Origin: an uncultured Muribaculaceae bacterium
Lineage (GTDB): Bacteria; Bacteroidota; Bacteroidia; Bacteroidales; Muribaculaceae
Direction: 5' to 3'
Assembly (NCBI GenBank): GCA_910584735.1
Contig: CAJUBM010000062.1
Coordinates: 1-17,744, forward strand
DNA: 17,744 nucleotides
The notes beneath the pieces were generated by a model. The model was given only the letters and a program-made list of their open reading frames with translations. It did no database searches and was not told the origin of the DNA. Below, piece by piece: positions 1-7,328 of this stretch. A program made the position numbers and the translations under genes. Position 1 is the first letter of the stretch. The number at the start of each line of letters is the position of its first letter.

Positions 1-51
1 TCTTCTAAAAATTTTCCTCGGACAAACATTAAAATAATTTCGACCAGTTAC

Positions 52-2775
52 TTAAAAAATAACTTTTTTGGCGGTTCCGTCATTGTAACGTACGATGTAT
101 ATGCCGTGTAGCGGGGTTTCCACCCGGCGTCCGAGCATGTCGTAGTAACCTGTCGGGATGGCGTTATTTGCCGGAGTTTCAACACCGTCTACAGACAGTG
201 GGGAGAGTACTACCTCGCGGGGCTCGGATATAAGGGACTTGCGTCCGCTCTCATCCACTGCCTGCACCGTGTAGATATATTCCCTGAAATCGCTCGGCAT
301 ATCTGTTACGGGGAATTGTGTGACATTCCCTACCGCAAGGCCGTTGTAGCCGTCAATTACCGTCCGAGCCACGCCTCCTACGCATATCTCTATATCATCG
401 ATGGCCATGAAGCCGTTTCCATATTTATGGTATAGGAACCTCACTTGCCGCACACCATCGGGAAGGTTGATTATCTCCTTGGTAGATGCTTCGCGGCTGG
501 GATTCTCTATACGGTCTAATGGAATCCATTCGCCATTGACAAGGCCGTCAATGTCCAGGATACACATGGAGTTGGTTCGCTCGCCGCGATACCAGAACCT
601 GACGGATTGCACGTCATAGTCGTAAAGCCTTGTGGTTATCGAAACCCCGTCGGTTGACATCTTGGCTGCCGGCACGGCGTTACCGCAATATTCCTCATCG
701 GTATAGCGGGAGGTGTTGCCGGTGAAAGTCCAGCCTTTGGGGATTGAGAAGGACACAGAGCCGAATGAGCAGGTATTGTTTTCCGGCTCTACCTGGAAGG
801 AGCTTGTAACAGTAAGAAGGTAATCCACGGCCTCGGCCATAGGTTCCCAGCGGGCGAGGAAACTGTCAGAGTTTACCTCGGAAGGTTCCAGGGTGGAGGG
901 GGACATCCAGGGGAATGATATTTCGGCAGTCCGAGCTGAGAATTCGGCGGAAAGGCCGCTATTCCTTGAGCCACTTATAGCGGCCAAAGCGAAGTAGTAG
1001 TCGGTTTCCGGCTCAAGTCCTGTTACCACAAAGTCATTGTGTTCTCCAACGTTGAACTTGTGTAGCCCCTCAAGATAGACGGGATTGCCGTCCGACGCCT
1101 TGGTATACACGTCCAGTTCGTATCCTTTGGCCTTGGCCACGGGGAGCCATGATAGTTTTATGGAGACCGGAGTAGTTTCTATAGCCTTTATGCCCGTAGG
1201 CGGGGTGAGTTCAAAATCGCCGCCGTCCACATCGAAAGTAATTATCCCGGCCTTTTCCTCTATATTTGTCAGAGGCAATGCGATGGGATTGTTATACCAG
1301 TCGACGAAGGCCGGGGAGGTCTCGTGAGTGAATGAGGTCTTCCCTGTGGGACCGGGCCACGCGCGTCCGTCACTATCATTGCCTGCGCCGTTTGCCTCGA
1401 TAATATCGACATGTTGTTGCCTTATGTTGTTATTCACAGAATTTGCATCCCAGAGGCCACGGTCATAATCGATATGCCATATAAGCATACCATGGCCGGG
1501 AAGATATTCGTCCCAACCCGTTTGCTGTCGGTTCTCAAAGAGGAAGAATTCTGTAGGTGTACGTGTGGCAACCATATATGCCTTGTTTGAGTCCTGTAGT
1601 TCCGGAATGGCTACCGAGCAGGCCTCGGTTATCGGGGTTATGTCAAGCCATCCCATGGCGTTGCGCTCGAAGGCGGAGTATGTAGGGGGTGTACGGCTGT
1701 AGTTGTTATACGGGCCGTAATCGAGTACGGACCATTCTCCGGGGGTGTATTTACCCCCGTCTCCCTGGGTGGAGTACAGGTCGGGCAGTCCCATTACGTG
1801 TGAGAATTCATGGCAGAATGTCCCGATTCCGTCAGGAAGCCCGGCCTGGGTCTGCCATTCGTTTGAACATGCGTAACGGCTGACCATCACGCCATCTACC
1901 ATGAAGTCTTTTCCCACGGCTGAAAGTTCCCATGCATGGGGCCACACCGATTCCCCGGGGCCGCCGTCGTTCTGCCCCTGCCCGGCGTAGAAGAGGAATA
2001 CGTTGTCAAGAACCCCGTCACCGTCGTTGTCGTACTGGCTGAAATCTACCTCCGGATTGAGAAGTTCAATAGCATGTACCACCATGTCCTCGGGTCTTGC
2101 GTCGTGGCTATAGGTCGTCGTGGCTCCGTAGTAGCTGCGATTCTTAGGTAGTGTCACAGGTCCGTAAATATCGAACTGGGGATCGAACTTACCGTTTGAA
2201 GCGTCAAGGAAGTATTCGTGAGCCGAGCCGGTGCCGCGATAGTCGCTGAATCCGTCCTGGCACAGCAGGTTCGTAAAATACTCTTTAGGATTATCGAGTT
2301 TGAACTTTACATTCTTGTATTGCACGAGGATTACTAGCCCTTTGACCTTTCCTGTCCTGGGAAATGAAGTGGTGCTTGTGCCCACTCCCTCCTGTGGTAT
2401 AACGTATCGCCGGGGAGATTTGCGGGCCTGGGCAGCCAGTGCTTTCTCAAACTCGATGCCGGTTGGCGACTGTTGCGAAATCATACGGTTCAGTGCGGGG
2501 GTGCGTTCCTTCTTGTTGCAGGCCCGGAAGCCGGTAGTATCGGCCCTGGCTCCTGACAATTTGGCGAAATACAGAGTGCCGTCACTGCCCGGGAGGAGCG
2601 GATAACCGTCCTCGGTTAAATAATAATGGAGCGATTCGTCACCCTGCAGGGTGACATTAACTGTGGAGCCGTCGGGCTGGGTATATTTCAGAATACCTTT
2701 TTTTGCCGGAATTGCCGATGCCTGCATGAACACTGCCGCCATTAGGGCTGCTCCGAGAAATCTAAACTTGTCCAT
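52..2775 (-). CDS. Secreted M6-family metalloprotease with FN3 and jelly-roll-like domains
   Basis: A 907-aa secreted zinc protease, last gene of the four-gene operon and 13 bases after the preceding stop. Residues 1-21 form a signal peptide ending ASA. Residues about 22-140 look like the M6 propeptide region and about 140-520 like the catalytic part. The zinc motif HEFSHVMGLPD lies at 322-332 (H322, E323, H326, D332), and a calcium-binding-like DNDGDG at 249-254. The expected Met-turn reads WSVLDYG at 348-354, with Leu351 where M6 proteases usually have Met. An FN3 domain spans about 523-616. A second FN3 seems to start near 620, to be interrupted by a jelly-roll/MAM-like domain (about 668-798), and to finish near 855. 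The tail (YYDMLGRRV, GIYIVRY, KKVIF) resembles a type IX secretion sorting signal. Substrate unknown. The family call is firm; the outer domains are judged from sequence patterns. Confidence 0.9.
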   Translation of the reverse strand: MDKFRFLGAALMAAVFMQASAIPAKKGILKYTQPDGSTVNVTLQGDESLHYYLTEDGYPLLPGSDGTLYFAKLSGARADTTGFRACNKKERTPALNRMISQQSPTGIEFEKALAAQARKSPRRYVIPQEGVGTSTTSFPRTGKVKGLVILVQYKNVKFKLDNPKEYFTNLLCQDGFSDYRGTGSAHEYFLDASNGKFDPQFDIYGPVTLPKNRSYYGATTTYSHDARPEDMVVHAIELLNPEVDFSQYDNDGDGVLDNVFLFYAGQGQNDGGPGESVWPHAWELSAVGKDFMVDGVMVSRYACSNEWQTQAGLPDGIGTFCHEFSHVMGLPDLYSTQGDGGKYTPGEWSVLDYGPYNNYSRTPPTYSAFERNAMGWLDITPITEACSVAIPELQDSNKAYMVATRTPTEFFLFENRQQTGWDEYLPGHGMLIWHIDYDRGLWDANSVNNNIRQQHVDIIEANGAGNDSDGRAWPGPTGKTSFTHETSPAFVDWYNNPIALPLTNIEEKAGIITFDVDGGDFELTPPTGIKAIETTPVSIKLSWLPVAKAKGYELDVYTKASDGNPVYLEGLHKFNVGEHNDFVVTGLEPETDYYFALAAISGSRNSGLSAEFSARTAEISFPWMSPSTLEPSEVNSDSFLARWEPMAEAVDYLLTVTSSFQVEPENNTCSFGSVSFSIPKGWTFTGNTSRYTDEEYCGNAVPAAKMSTDGVSITTRLYDYDVQSVRFWYRGERTNSMCILDIDGLVNGEWIPLDRIENPSREASTKEIINLPDGVRQVRFLYHKYGNGFMAIDDIEICVGGVARTVIDGYNGLAVGNVTQFPVTDMPSDFREYIYTVQAVDESGRKSLISEPREVVLSPLSVDGVETPANNAIPTGYYDMLGRRVETPLHGIYIVRYNDGTAKKVIF

Positions 2776-2788
2776 AACGTAAATCTCG

Positions 2789-4201
2789 TTATTTGATTAG
2801 GACTTTCTGTGTGTGGTCTCCGCGCCGCATTATGTACAGACCCGGAGTGAGGGCGTTTTCCGGCACACGGCGTCCGTCAAGGAGATAGTATTCTGTCGGA
2901 CCTTCGGACTGGTCGGGTGTGGTCTCAACCTGTTCTATAGAAGCCAGGTCCTTCCAGCCGCTGTATTTGATACGGAAGGAATCGTTCCATTCGCCGTCCG
3001 TGGTACTCTCTATAGGGGTAAATTCTTTTCTGAGGTATTCCAGCGGATATCCGTGGTCGGGATCGGAGGTGACTTCTCCGGCGAACCACTGGTTGATCCA
3101 CGCATGGCCGTAGAAGGTCTCGCTTTTGGCTTCCAGGAGGTTCCCATACTCGTCATATCTCTCCATCATGGTCTCGATCTGCTCGGTAGTCTCATCGTAA
3201 TAGGGACGGAGGTCCATCAGCTGCGTTGCGACTTTCTTATAACCTCCGTTAGGCAGATAGGTAAGCTCGGTGGTGACAGTCGTGGGGAATATAGTCTGGT
3301 AGCGGAAAGCTATAGTAGAGGTGAAGTTGTCACCATCGTACACTATATCCATCGACATATCCTTGATGTCCGGGCTTGACACGGTGGCGCTTTTTAATCG
3401 GTTATCTCCTACGGTTATGTCGTCAAGTGAAGTAATCTGTCCATTGAATGAGTACCATTCGCAATTCTTGTATGTCTCATTATCGACCCATATGAAATCG
3501 CCGCTCTCATTCTGGTCGATGTAACGTGTCGACATTGCTACAGGTGTGCGCCCCTCGTATGTTATATGTATCTTCTCAACTTCGAGGAAATCTTCGTCAT
3601 ACCATGTGGACGCTGTCATATCGGTTACATCGCCATTGTCATTGCGCACGATGGCGCGTTTGTAACTCTGGTCGTCTATAAGCCAGTCTCCTCCGATAAA
3701 GGACTCAGAAAGCTGCTCTATTACAAGGTTTGTTACAACGGGGTCATATTTTATCTCCTGCCTTTGGTAGGGTTGCAGAGCATCGGGGCTGTCCCCGATT
3801 TTTGTCTCTACATGCACCGCTCTGCCGGAAGAATCATATGTTGTGGTGACTAAGGCGAACGGCACAATCTGGGTCTGCGACTTGTCAAGACTCTCTTGAA
3901 GCTCCCCTGTTGTGCGGCCTGCCTCATCGTAGGTAAATGTATATTTCCCGACTTCTTTCCACGACACTCCGTTGAAAGAACTATATATGGCTTCGCCGGG
4001 TTTCCATTTATGCCCGTCCGGGGCATATGAAACAGCCTTTCGAGGCAACAGGCTTTTGCTGCTGTGTGGCTTATCCGTTTTTATGCCGTTCTGTTCCAAA
4101 CGGGCAGGATAAGGATTTCCGCTTTCCATGGTCGGATTAGCCGTCATTGCTATTGCCGAGGTCATGGCGATAGCTGAAAAAAATAACGATATATTCTTCA
4201 T
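2789..4201 (-). CDS. Secreted protein of unknown function with YD-like segments and sorting-type tail
   Basis: A 470-aa protein whose function I do not recognise. The chosen start, MKNISLFFSAIAMT, opens a clear signal peptide and lies 5 bases after the upstream stop. The same frame is open to 4285, but that longer form would overlap the upstream gene by 79 bases and bury the signal peptide, so it is rejected. The body is rich in Tyr, Asp and Thr. It carries several YD-like segments (YDEAGR near 87-100, YDSSGR near 122, YDEYGN near 347), reminiscent of RHS/YD beta-strands but too few and too irregular to call a shell. The last 40 or so residues (YYLLDGRRV, PGLYIMRRG, QKVLIK) match the tail of the downstream protease and point to outer-surface export. 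It lies in a tight operon with the protease and two beta-module proteins, so a joint surface role is likely. Confidence 0.8.
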   Translation of the reverse strand: MKNISLFFSAIAMTSAIAMTANPTMESGNPYPARLEQNGIKTDKPHSSKSLLPRKAVSYAPDGHKWKPGEAIYSSFNGVSWKEVGKYTFTYDEAGRTTGELQESLDKSQTQIVPFALVTTTYDSSGRAVHVETKIGDSPDALQPYQRQEIKYDPVVTNLVIEQLSESFIGGDWLIDDQSYKRAIVRNDNGDVTDMTASTWYDEDFLEVEKIHITYEGRTPVAMSTRYIDQNESGDFIWVDNETYKNCEWYSFNGQITSLDDITVGDNRLKSATVSSPDIKDMSMDIVYDGDNFTSTIAFRYQTIFPTTVTTELTYLPNGGYKKVATQLMDLRPYYDETTEQIETMMERYDEYGNLLEAKSETFYGHAWINQWFAGEVTSDPDHGYPLEYLRKEFTPIESTTDGEWNDSFRIKYSGWKDLASIEQVETTPDQSEGPTEYYLLDGRRVPENALTPGLYIMRRGDHTQKVLIK

Positions 4202-4206
4202 CTTCT

Positions 4207-5013
4207 TTATTCTGTAAAAATTTTCATAACCTCCTTGCCTGATTTTACGATGTAATATCCCGGCCCCGGAAGGTCTATATCGCAATCATATCCGCTGTAG
4301 ACCGTACGTCCCGAGATGTCGGTTACGGAGACTTTCCCCGGCCTGCCTGACAGCTTTATGCTACGTCCGTCTACCTTTATCGAAGTACTTCCTCCATATG
4401 CTACATCGTTGATGTCGGCCGGATTTACCATATCTTCGAGTAAAGGCGTACCTGTCCAAGCCCCTTTCCAAGTGTAGGATGAACCGTAACAATCCTCGAA
4501 GTCGAATTCGAAGGTATACGTCCCGTCCTCATTATTGGTGATATACATGTCACCTCCGGCAGAGGGATAATACGTGTGTGGCAGCATCTCATCGTCAAAG
4601 TCGGTGAGATACCAGGTGCCGGTGAGCATCGATGTAATCTGTCCTTTTTTGTAGTTCCCGGTCCAGAGATTATTGTTCGGTGCGCATGTGAAACGGGCGC
4701 GTCCTGTGACTATACCCTGCGAGAACGAACGGTTGCGGCTTACAATCTCGGTCTGGAATCCATCGGAATGTCCCTCTGTAGGGAACATCATTATGAACCA
4801 TGTGGCTCTTCCTTCTCCATATGTGTCGCCATAAAATTCGGCGACACAGTCGGCATTTTCCAGATTGAGGATTATATCGCCGGACAACTGTGCGCTATGG
4901 GCTACGTAGCCGGGGAAAAAGGTCTGTAGTATGGCTACGGCCAAAGCGAAGGCAGTTTTGACAGGCAGACTGCTGAAATGCATATTGCGGGCAGATATGG
5001 GATACTTTTGCAT
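4207..5013 (-). CDS. Secreted single-module beta-rich protein, paralogue of the upstream 596-aa protein
   Basis: A 268-aa secreted protein of unknown function. A hydrophobic stretch at about 21-41 (ending VAHSA) is the signal peptide. Translation could also begin at Met11, since neither Met has a ribosome binding site. Residues about 44-191 form one beta-rich module that aligns along its length with module 3 of the 596-aa protein encoded just upstream. Shared blocks include DGFQTE, LTGTWYL, FDDxxLPHTY, DGTYTF and TGxPL. A tail domain follows, about 200-268 (VDGRSIKLSG, ISGRTVY, GYYIVKSG), the same kind of C-terminal sorting-like domain as in its neighbours. The pair probably arose by partial tandem duplication. 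The next gene starts 5 bases after this stop, so the two are co-translated in one operon. Confidence 0.82.
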   Translation of the reverse strand: MQKYPISARNMHFSSLPVKTAFALAVAILQTFFPGYVAHSAQLSGDIILNLENADCVAEFYGDTYGEGRATWFIMMFPTEGHSDGFQTEIVSRNRSFSQGIVTGRARFTCAPNNNLWTGNYKKGQITSMLTGTWYLTDFDDEMLPHTYYPSAGGDMYITNNEDGTYTFEFDFEDCYGSSYTWKGAWTGTPLLEDMVNPADINDVAYGGSTSIKVDGRSIKLSGRPGKVSVTDISGRTVYSGYDCDIDLPGPGYYIVKSGKEVMKIFTE

Positions 5014-5026
5014 GGTAATAGGAATA

Positions 5027-5079
5027 GGACGGCCACCGACAACCGCAGAATGTAGAAGTGGGTAGGCCGGTGGCCGTCC
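5027..5079 (-). terminator. Intercistronic stem-loop (possible attenuator or processing site)
   Basis: A perfect 12-bp inverted repeat (GGACGGCCACCG at 5027-5038, complement at 5068-5079) with a 29-base loop fills the gap between the 596-aa and 268-aa genes. In the transcript it ends 13 bases before the 268-aa start. It is followed by a pyrimidine-rich but not U-rich stretch, so it is a poor intrinsic terminator. It may instead attenuate, stabilise or process the mRNA. Confidence 0.45.
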
Positions 5080-5107
5080 GACATCGTGATTATATATTGG
5101 CAGTTGC

Positions 5108-6898
5108 TTACCTTGCTATGATTTTTGTGACATTCCCGTTTATCTTTGCGAGATATATACCTGCGGCAGGGAGCGCTACTTTCGAGGCATGTCCGTTGAA
5201 GACCTCAGCCCCGGCCACGTTGACTACCGTGACGTCAGCGTCAGCCGACAGGATAAGCTCAAGGCCATCCACCCGTATTTCTATGTCTCCGTATCCTACA
5301 GATGCTATTCCGGCCTCCGGGACTTTGACATCGATCAGCGGAGCGCCGGTCCATGTGCCGCGCCATGTGTGGTTTACGCCGTCCTGGAAAGCGAAGTCGA
5401 ATGTATATGTGCCGTCGCCATGGTTGGTTATATTGAAATCGCCGCCGGTGGCCGGAGCATATGTGTGAGGGAGGCCATCGTCATCGAAGTCCGACAGATA
5501 CCATGTGCCGGTGAGAAGTGATTCTCCCTTACGGCCCTTGGCATATTCTCCGGGCCACAATGATGTCGAGGGGGAGATGCGGAAGCTCCCTGTGGGGATG
5601 CCCTGCGATGAATGTGTGGTGGCGGTGGAGAGTTCTGTCTGGAAGCCGTCTTTTTTGTCGCCCTGGGGACTTATGTTGATGAACCATGTGGAGGCTCCTC
5701 CGTAGGAATAGTTGTCGCCGTAATATTCGAACACAGCCTGTGCGCCTTCAAGATCCAATGTTATGTCTGATGTCAGATGGGAATCGGGAACGTTGCTTAC
5801 TTCGATTTTGCCTATATAAGTGAAGTCCACGGTATATTGCTCCTCGGTCACGAAAGAAGCCGTTATGATACGCTCATCGCCTTCCCCGGATATGGTAAAC
5901 TCGCCTGATTCGAATACACCCCAGTGGATGCCTTGGCCTGCATCGAGATACTGCGCATAGCTGCCTGCGGCATATTCTATGCCTGCGAAGGATATGATTT
6001 CACCGGGCTGCATGGTGAATGCGTCGCCATACTCTTCCGTGACTGTATATGTGCCGTTGACAATATCGCCGAGTTGTACCGGCATATAGAGAACTACATA
6101 GAATTCCGTTGCGGGTAGGTCGGTGGGGTCAAAATGCTTCCCTGTCTCATCATAAGGCATATCACTGAGTGTCATCTTTATCTTCATCACATCGCCGGCA
6201 TCGTTAAGACCCTGGTAGTTGGTGAAGTGGCTGCGGGTTTTTACATTCAGGTTCTTTGTAAGGCGGTTTGAATTGAAATCCTGGCTGTAATCGGCATATT
6301 CCACGAACCGTGATTTATATGTGACATGGTGGGTGTAGCCCAGTTCGTCGGTAAGCACCAGGTCGTAGTGGTAGTACGTGTTGCCATCGGCCTCTGAGGT
6401 GGATATGGTGAGATGGCCGTCCGTTACCTTTCGTTCCCACTCGTAGTTCCCGTTGCCGTCACGCTGATAAATCATGGCACTGCTTTCTATAACCATATCG
6501 CCCGGGCCGGGAGCCATGGTGTAGGTGCCCACGGCCGGCATGGGTTCATGGTCATCGACATACGCTTTCTGGAATGTCAGGAATGAATATACCGTGCTCT
6601 CGTTCTGAGGCAGCCCGTCTGCGCCGAGAGCCTTCGTGCCGAGAATTGTCTGGAATCCCTGGAGAGTACGGTCGTCATAGCTCATCAGAGAGCCGTACCA
6701 TATGGCGGTGCATAGCACGGGTATGTCGAGATACTCATAATCGTAGGATTCTACATTATCTCCTGTGTTCTCTGCCTTATGTGTGATGTTGCTGTCGCTC
6801 CTTGAAACCAGGGAGGGAGTGTCGGCCATCAGAGAGATATTCCCTGAGAATGCGGCTATTATTAAAACCGCGAGTGTTTTTTTGTAGTTTTTTAGCAT
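5108..6898 (-). CDS. Secreted protein with three beta-rich modules and sorting-type tail
   Basis: A 596-aa secreted protein of unknown function and first gene of the four-gene operon. The start at 6898 (MLKNYKKTLAVLIIAAFSG) opens a signal peptide and lies about 60 bases after the promoter at 6967-6998. The frame is open to a Met at 6997, but that codon overlaps the promoter's -33 element and is rejected. Three similar beta-rich modules follow, at roughly 59-205, 236-365 and 376-521. Each has a P.G.Y-type strand, an acidic turn and a GDG.YT.F-like hairpin. Module 3 is clearly related to the downstream 268-aa protein; modules 1 and 2 are more diverged and are my inference. The tail (VDGLELILS, GAEVFNG, GIYLAKING, TKIIAR) resembles type IX secretion C-terminal domains. 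Likely an exported surface or adhesion-type protein; no catalytic motif was seen. Confidence 0.83.
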   Translation of the reverse strand: MLKNYKKTLAVLIIAAFSGNISLMADTPSLVSRSDSNITHKAENTGDNVESYDYEYLDIPVLCTAIWYGSLMSYDDRTLQGFQTILGTKALGADGLPQNESTVYSFLTFQKAYVDDHEPMPAVGTYTMAPGPGDMVIESSAMIYQRDGNGNYEWERKVTDGHLTISTSEADGNTYYHYDLVLTDELGYTHHVTYKSRFVEYADYSQDFNSNRLTKNLNVKTRSHFTNYQGLNDAGDVMKIKMTLSDMPYDETGKHFDPTDLPATEFYVVLYMPVQLGDIVNGTYTVTEEYGDAFTMQPGEIISFAGIEYAAGSYAQYLDAGQGIHWGVFESGEFTISGEGDERIITASFVTEEQYTVDFTYIGKIEVSNVPDSHLTSDITLDLEGAQAVFEYYGDNYSYGGASTWFINISPQGDKKDGFQTELSTATTHSSQGIPTGSFRISPSTSLWPGEYAKGRKGESLLTGTWYLSDFDDDGLPHTYAPATGGDFNITNHGDGTYTFDFAFQDGVNHTWRGTWTGAPLIDVKVPEAGIASVGYGDIEIRVDGLELILSADADVTVVNVAGAEVFNGHASKVALPAAGIYLAKINGNVTKIIAR

Positions 6899-6966
6899 TT
6901 TGTCTGGTTTTTGGCATCGCATGGTGTTTGATGCAGGTTGAAGACTATTTGTTGTTGCAATCTGCT

Positions 6967-6998
6967 CAAATTTAGATACGCTGTCGGCCAGGTGCAAA
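6967..6998 (-). promoter_or_regulatory. Bacteroidetes-type promoter of the four-gene operon
   Basis: Read on the minus strand, the -33 element TTTG (6995-6998) is separated by 20 bases from the -7 element TAAATTTG (6967-6974). This fits the Bacteroidetes primary-sigma consensus (TTTG, 19-21 bp, TAnnTTTG). Transcription should start near 6960, about 62 bases before the chosen start codon. Confidence 0.75.
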
Positions 6999-7000
6999 TT

Positions 7001-7080
7001 ATAGGGGGTTACAATGAGGTTATATCTTGCGTTTTATCACTATATATAATGGTAAATCATAGGGGTACATAAAGGTAACA
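7001..7080 (-). promoter_or_regulatory. Paired upstream elements, possible activator sites
   Basis: Two related blocks (plus-strand reading) lie directly upstream of the operon promoter. They are ATAGGGGGTTACA plus ATGAGGTTA at 7001-7022, and ATAGGGGTACA plus TAAAGGTAA at 7059-7078. Both contain TACAnnnAGGT (7010-7020 and 7066-7076). The nearer copy sits 11 bases upstream of the -33 element, a usual activator position. The rest of this 430-base intergenic stretch (6899-7328) holds the promoter, the 646-aa gene's terminator and AT-rich sequence with no gene. Confidence 0.4.
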
Positions 7081-7236
7081 CATATTACTAAATGGCTGAT
7101 AATCTTATGTTATTGTGTGGGTTTAAAAGTATGCGGTTCCAATCATCGGTTGTATGCATTATTTGTTTTCGATAAGGATTATTGCGCATATTTTAGTTAA
7201 TTTTTTGAGGTTTTCTATCTCGTGTAAACAGAAAAA

Positions 7237-7268
7237 CTGCCGCAGGATACAGAGGAATCCTGCGGCAG
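7237..7268 (-). terminator. Intrinsic terminator of the 646-aa surface protein gene
   Basis: A perfect 12-bp inverted repeat (CTGCCGCAGGAT at 7237-7248, complement at 7257-7268) with an 8-base loop. On the minus strand it is followed directly by TTTTTC. It lies 60 bases after the stop of the 7329-9269 gene, so that gene is transcribed separately from the four-gene operon. Confidence 0.85.
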
Positions 7269-7328
7269 CCACCATTTATACGGAGTTTTAGGATGGTTAT
7301 ACTTTCTTCAGATTAGCGGGATGCTTTA

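Noticed and set aside
2813..3379. 188-codon open frame on the plus strand
   Set aside because: It is antisense to the 470-aa gene, has no recognisable motif and no promoter; it reflects codon bias of the real gene.
4202..4285. 28-residue N-terminal extension of the 470-aa protein
   Set aside because: It overlaps the preceding gene and is not signal-like; MKN at 4201 gives a proper signal peptide and 5-base spacing.
6899..6997. Upstream extension of the 596-aa protein to Met at 6997
   Set aside because: It runs through the promoter elements at 6967-6998 and hides a clear signal peptide; no transcript from that promoter could include it.
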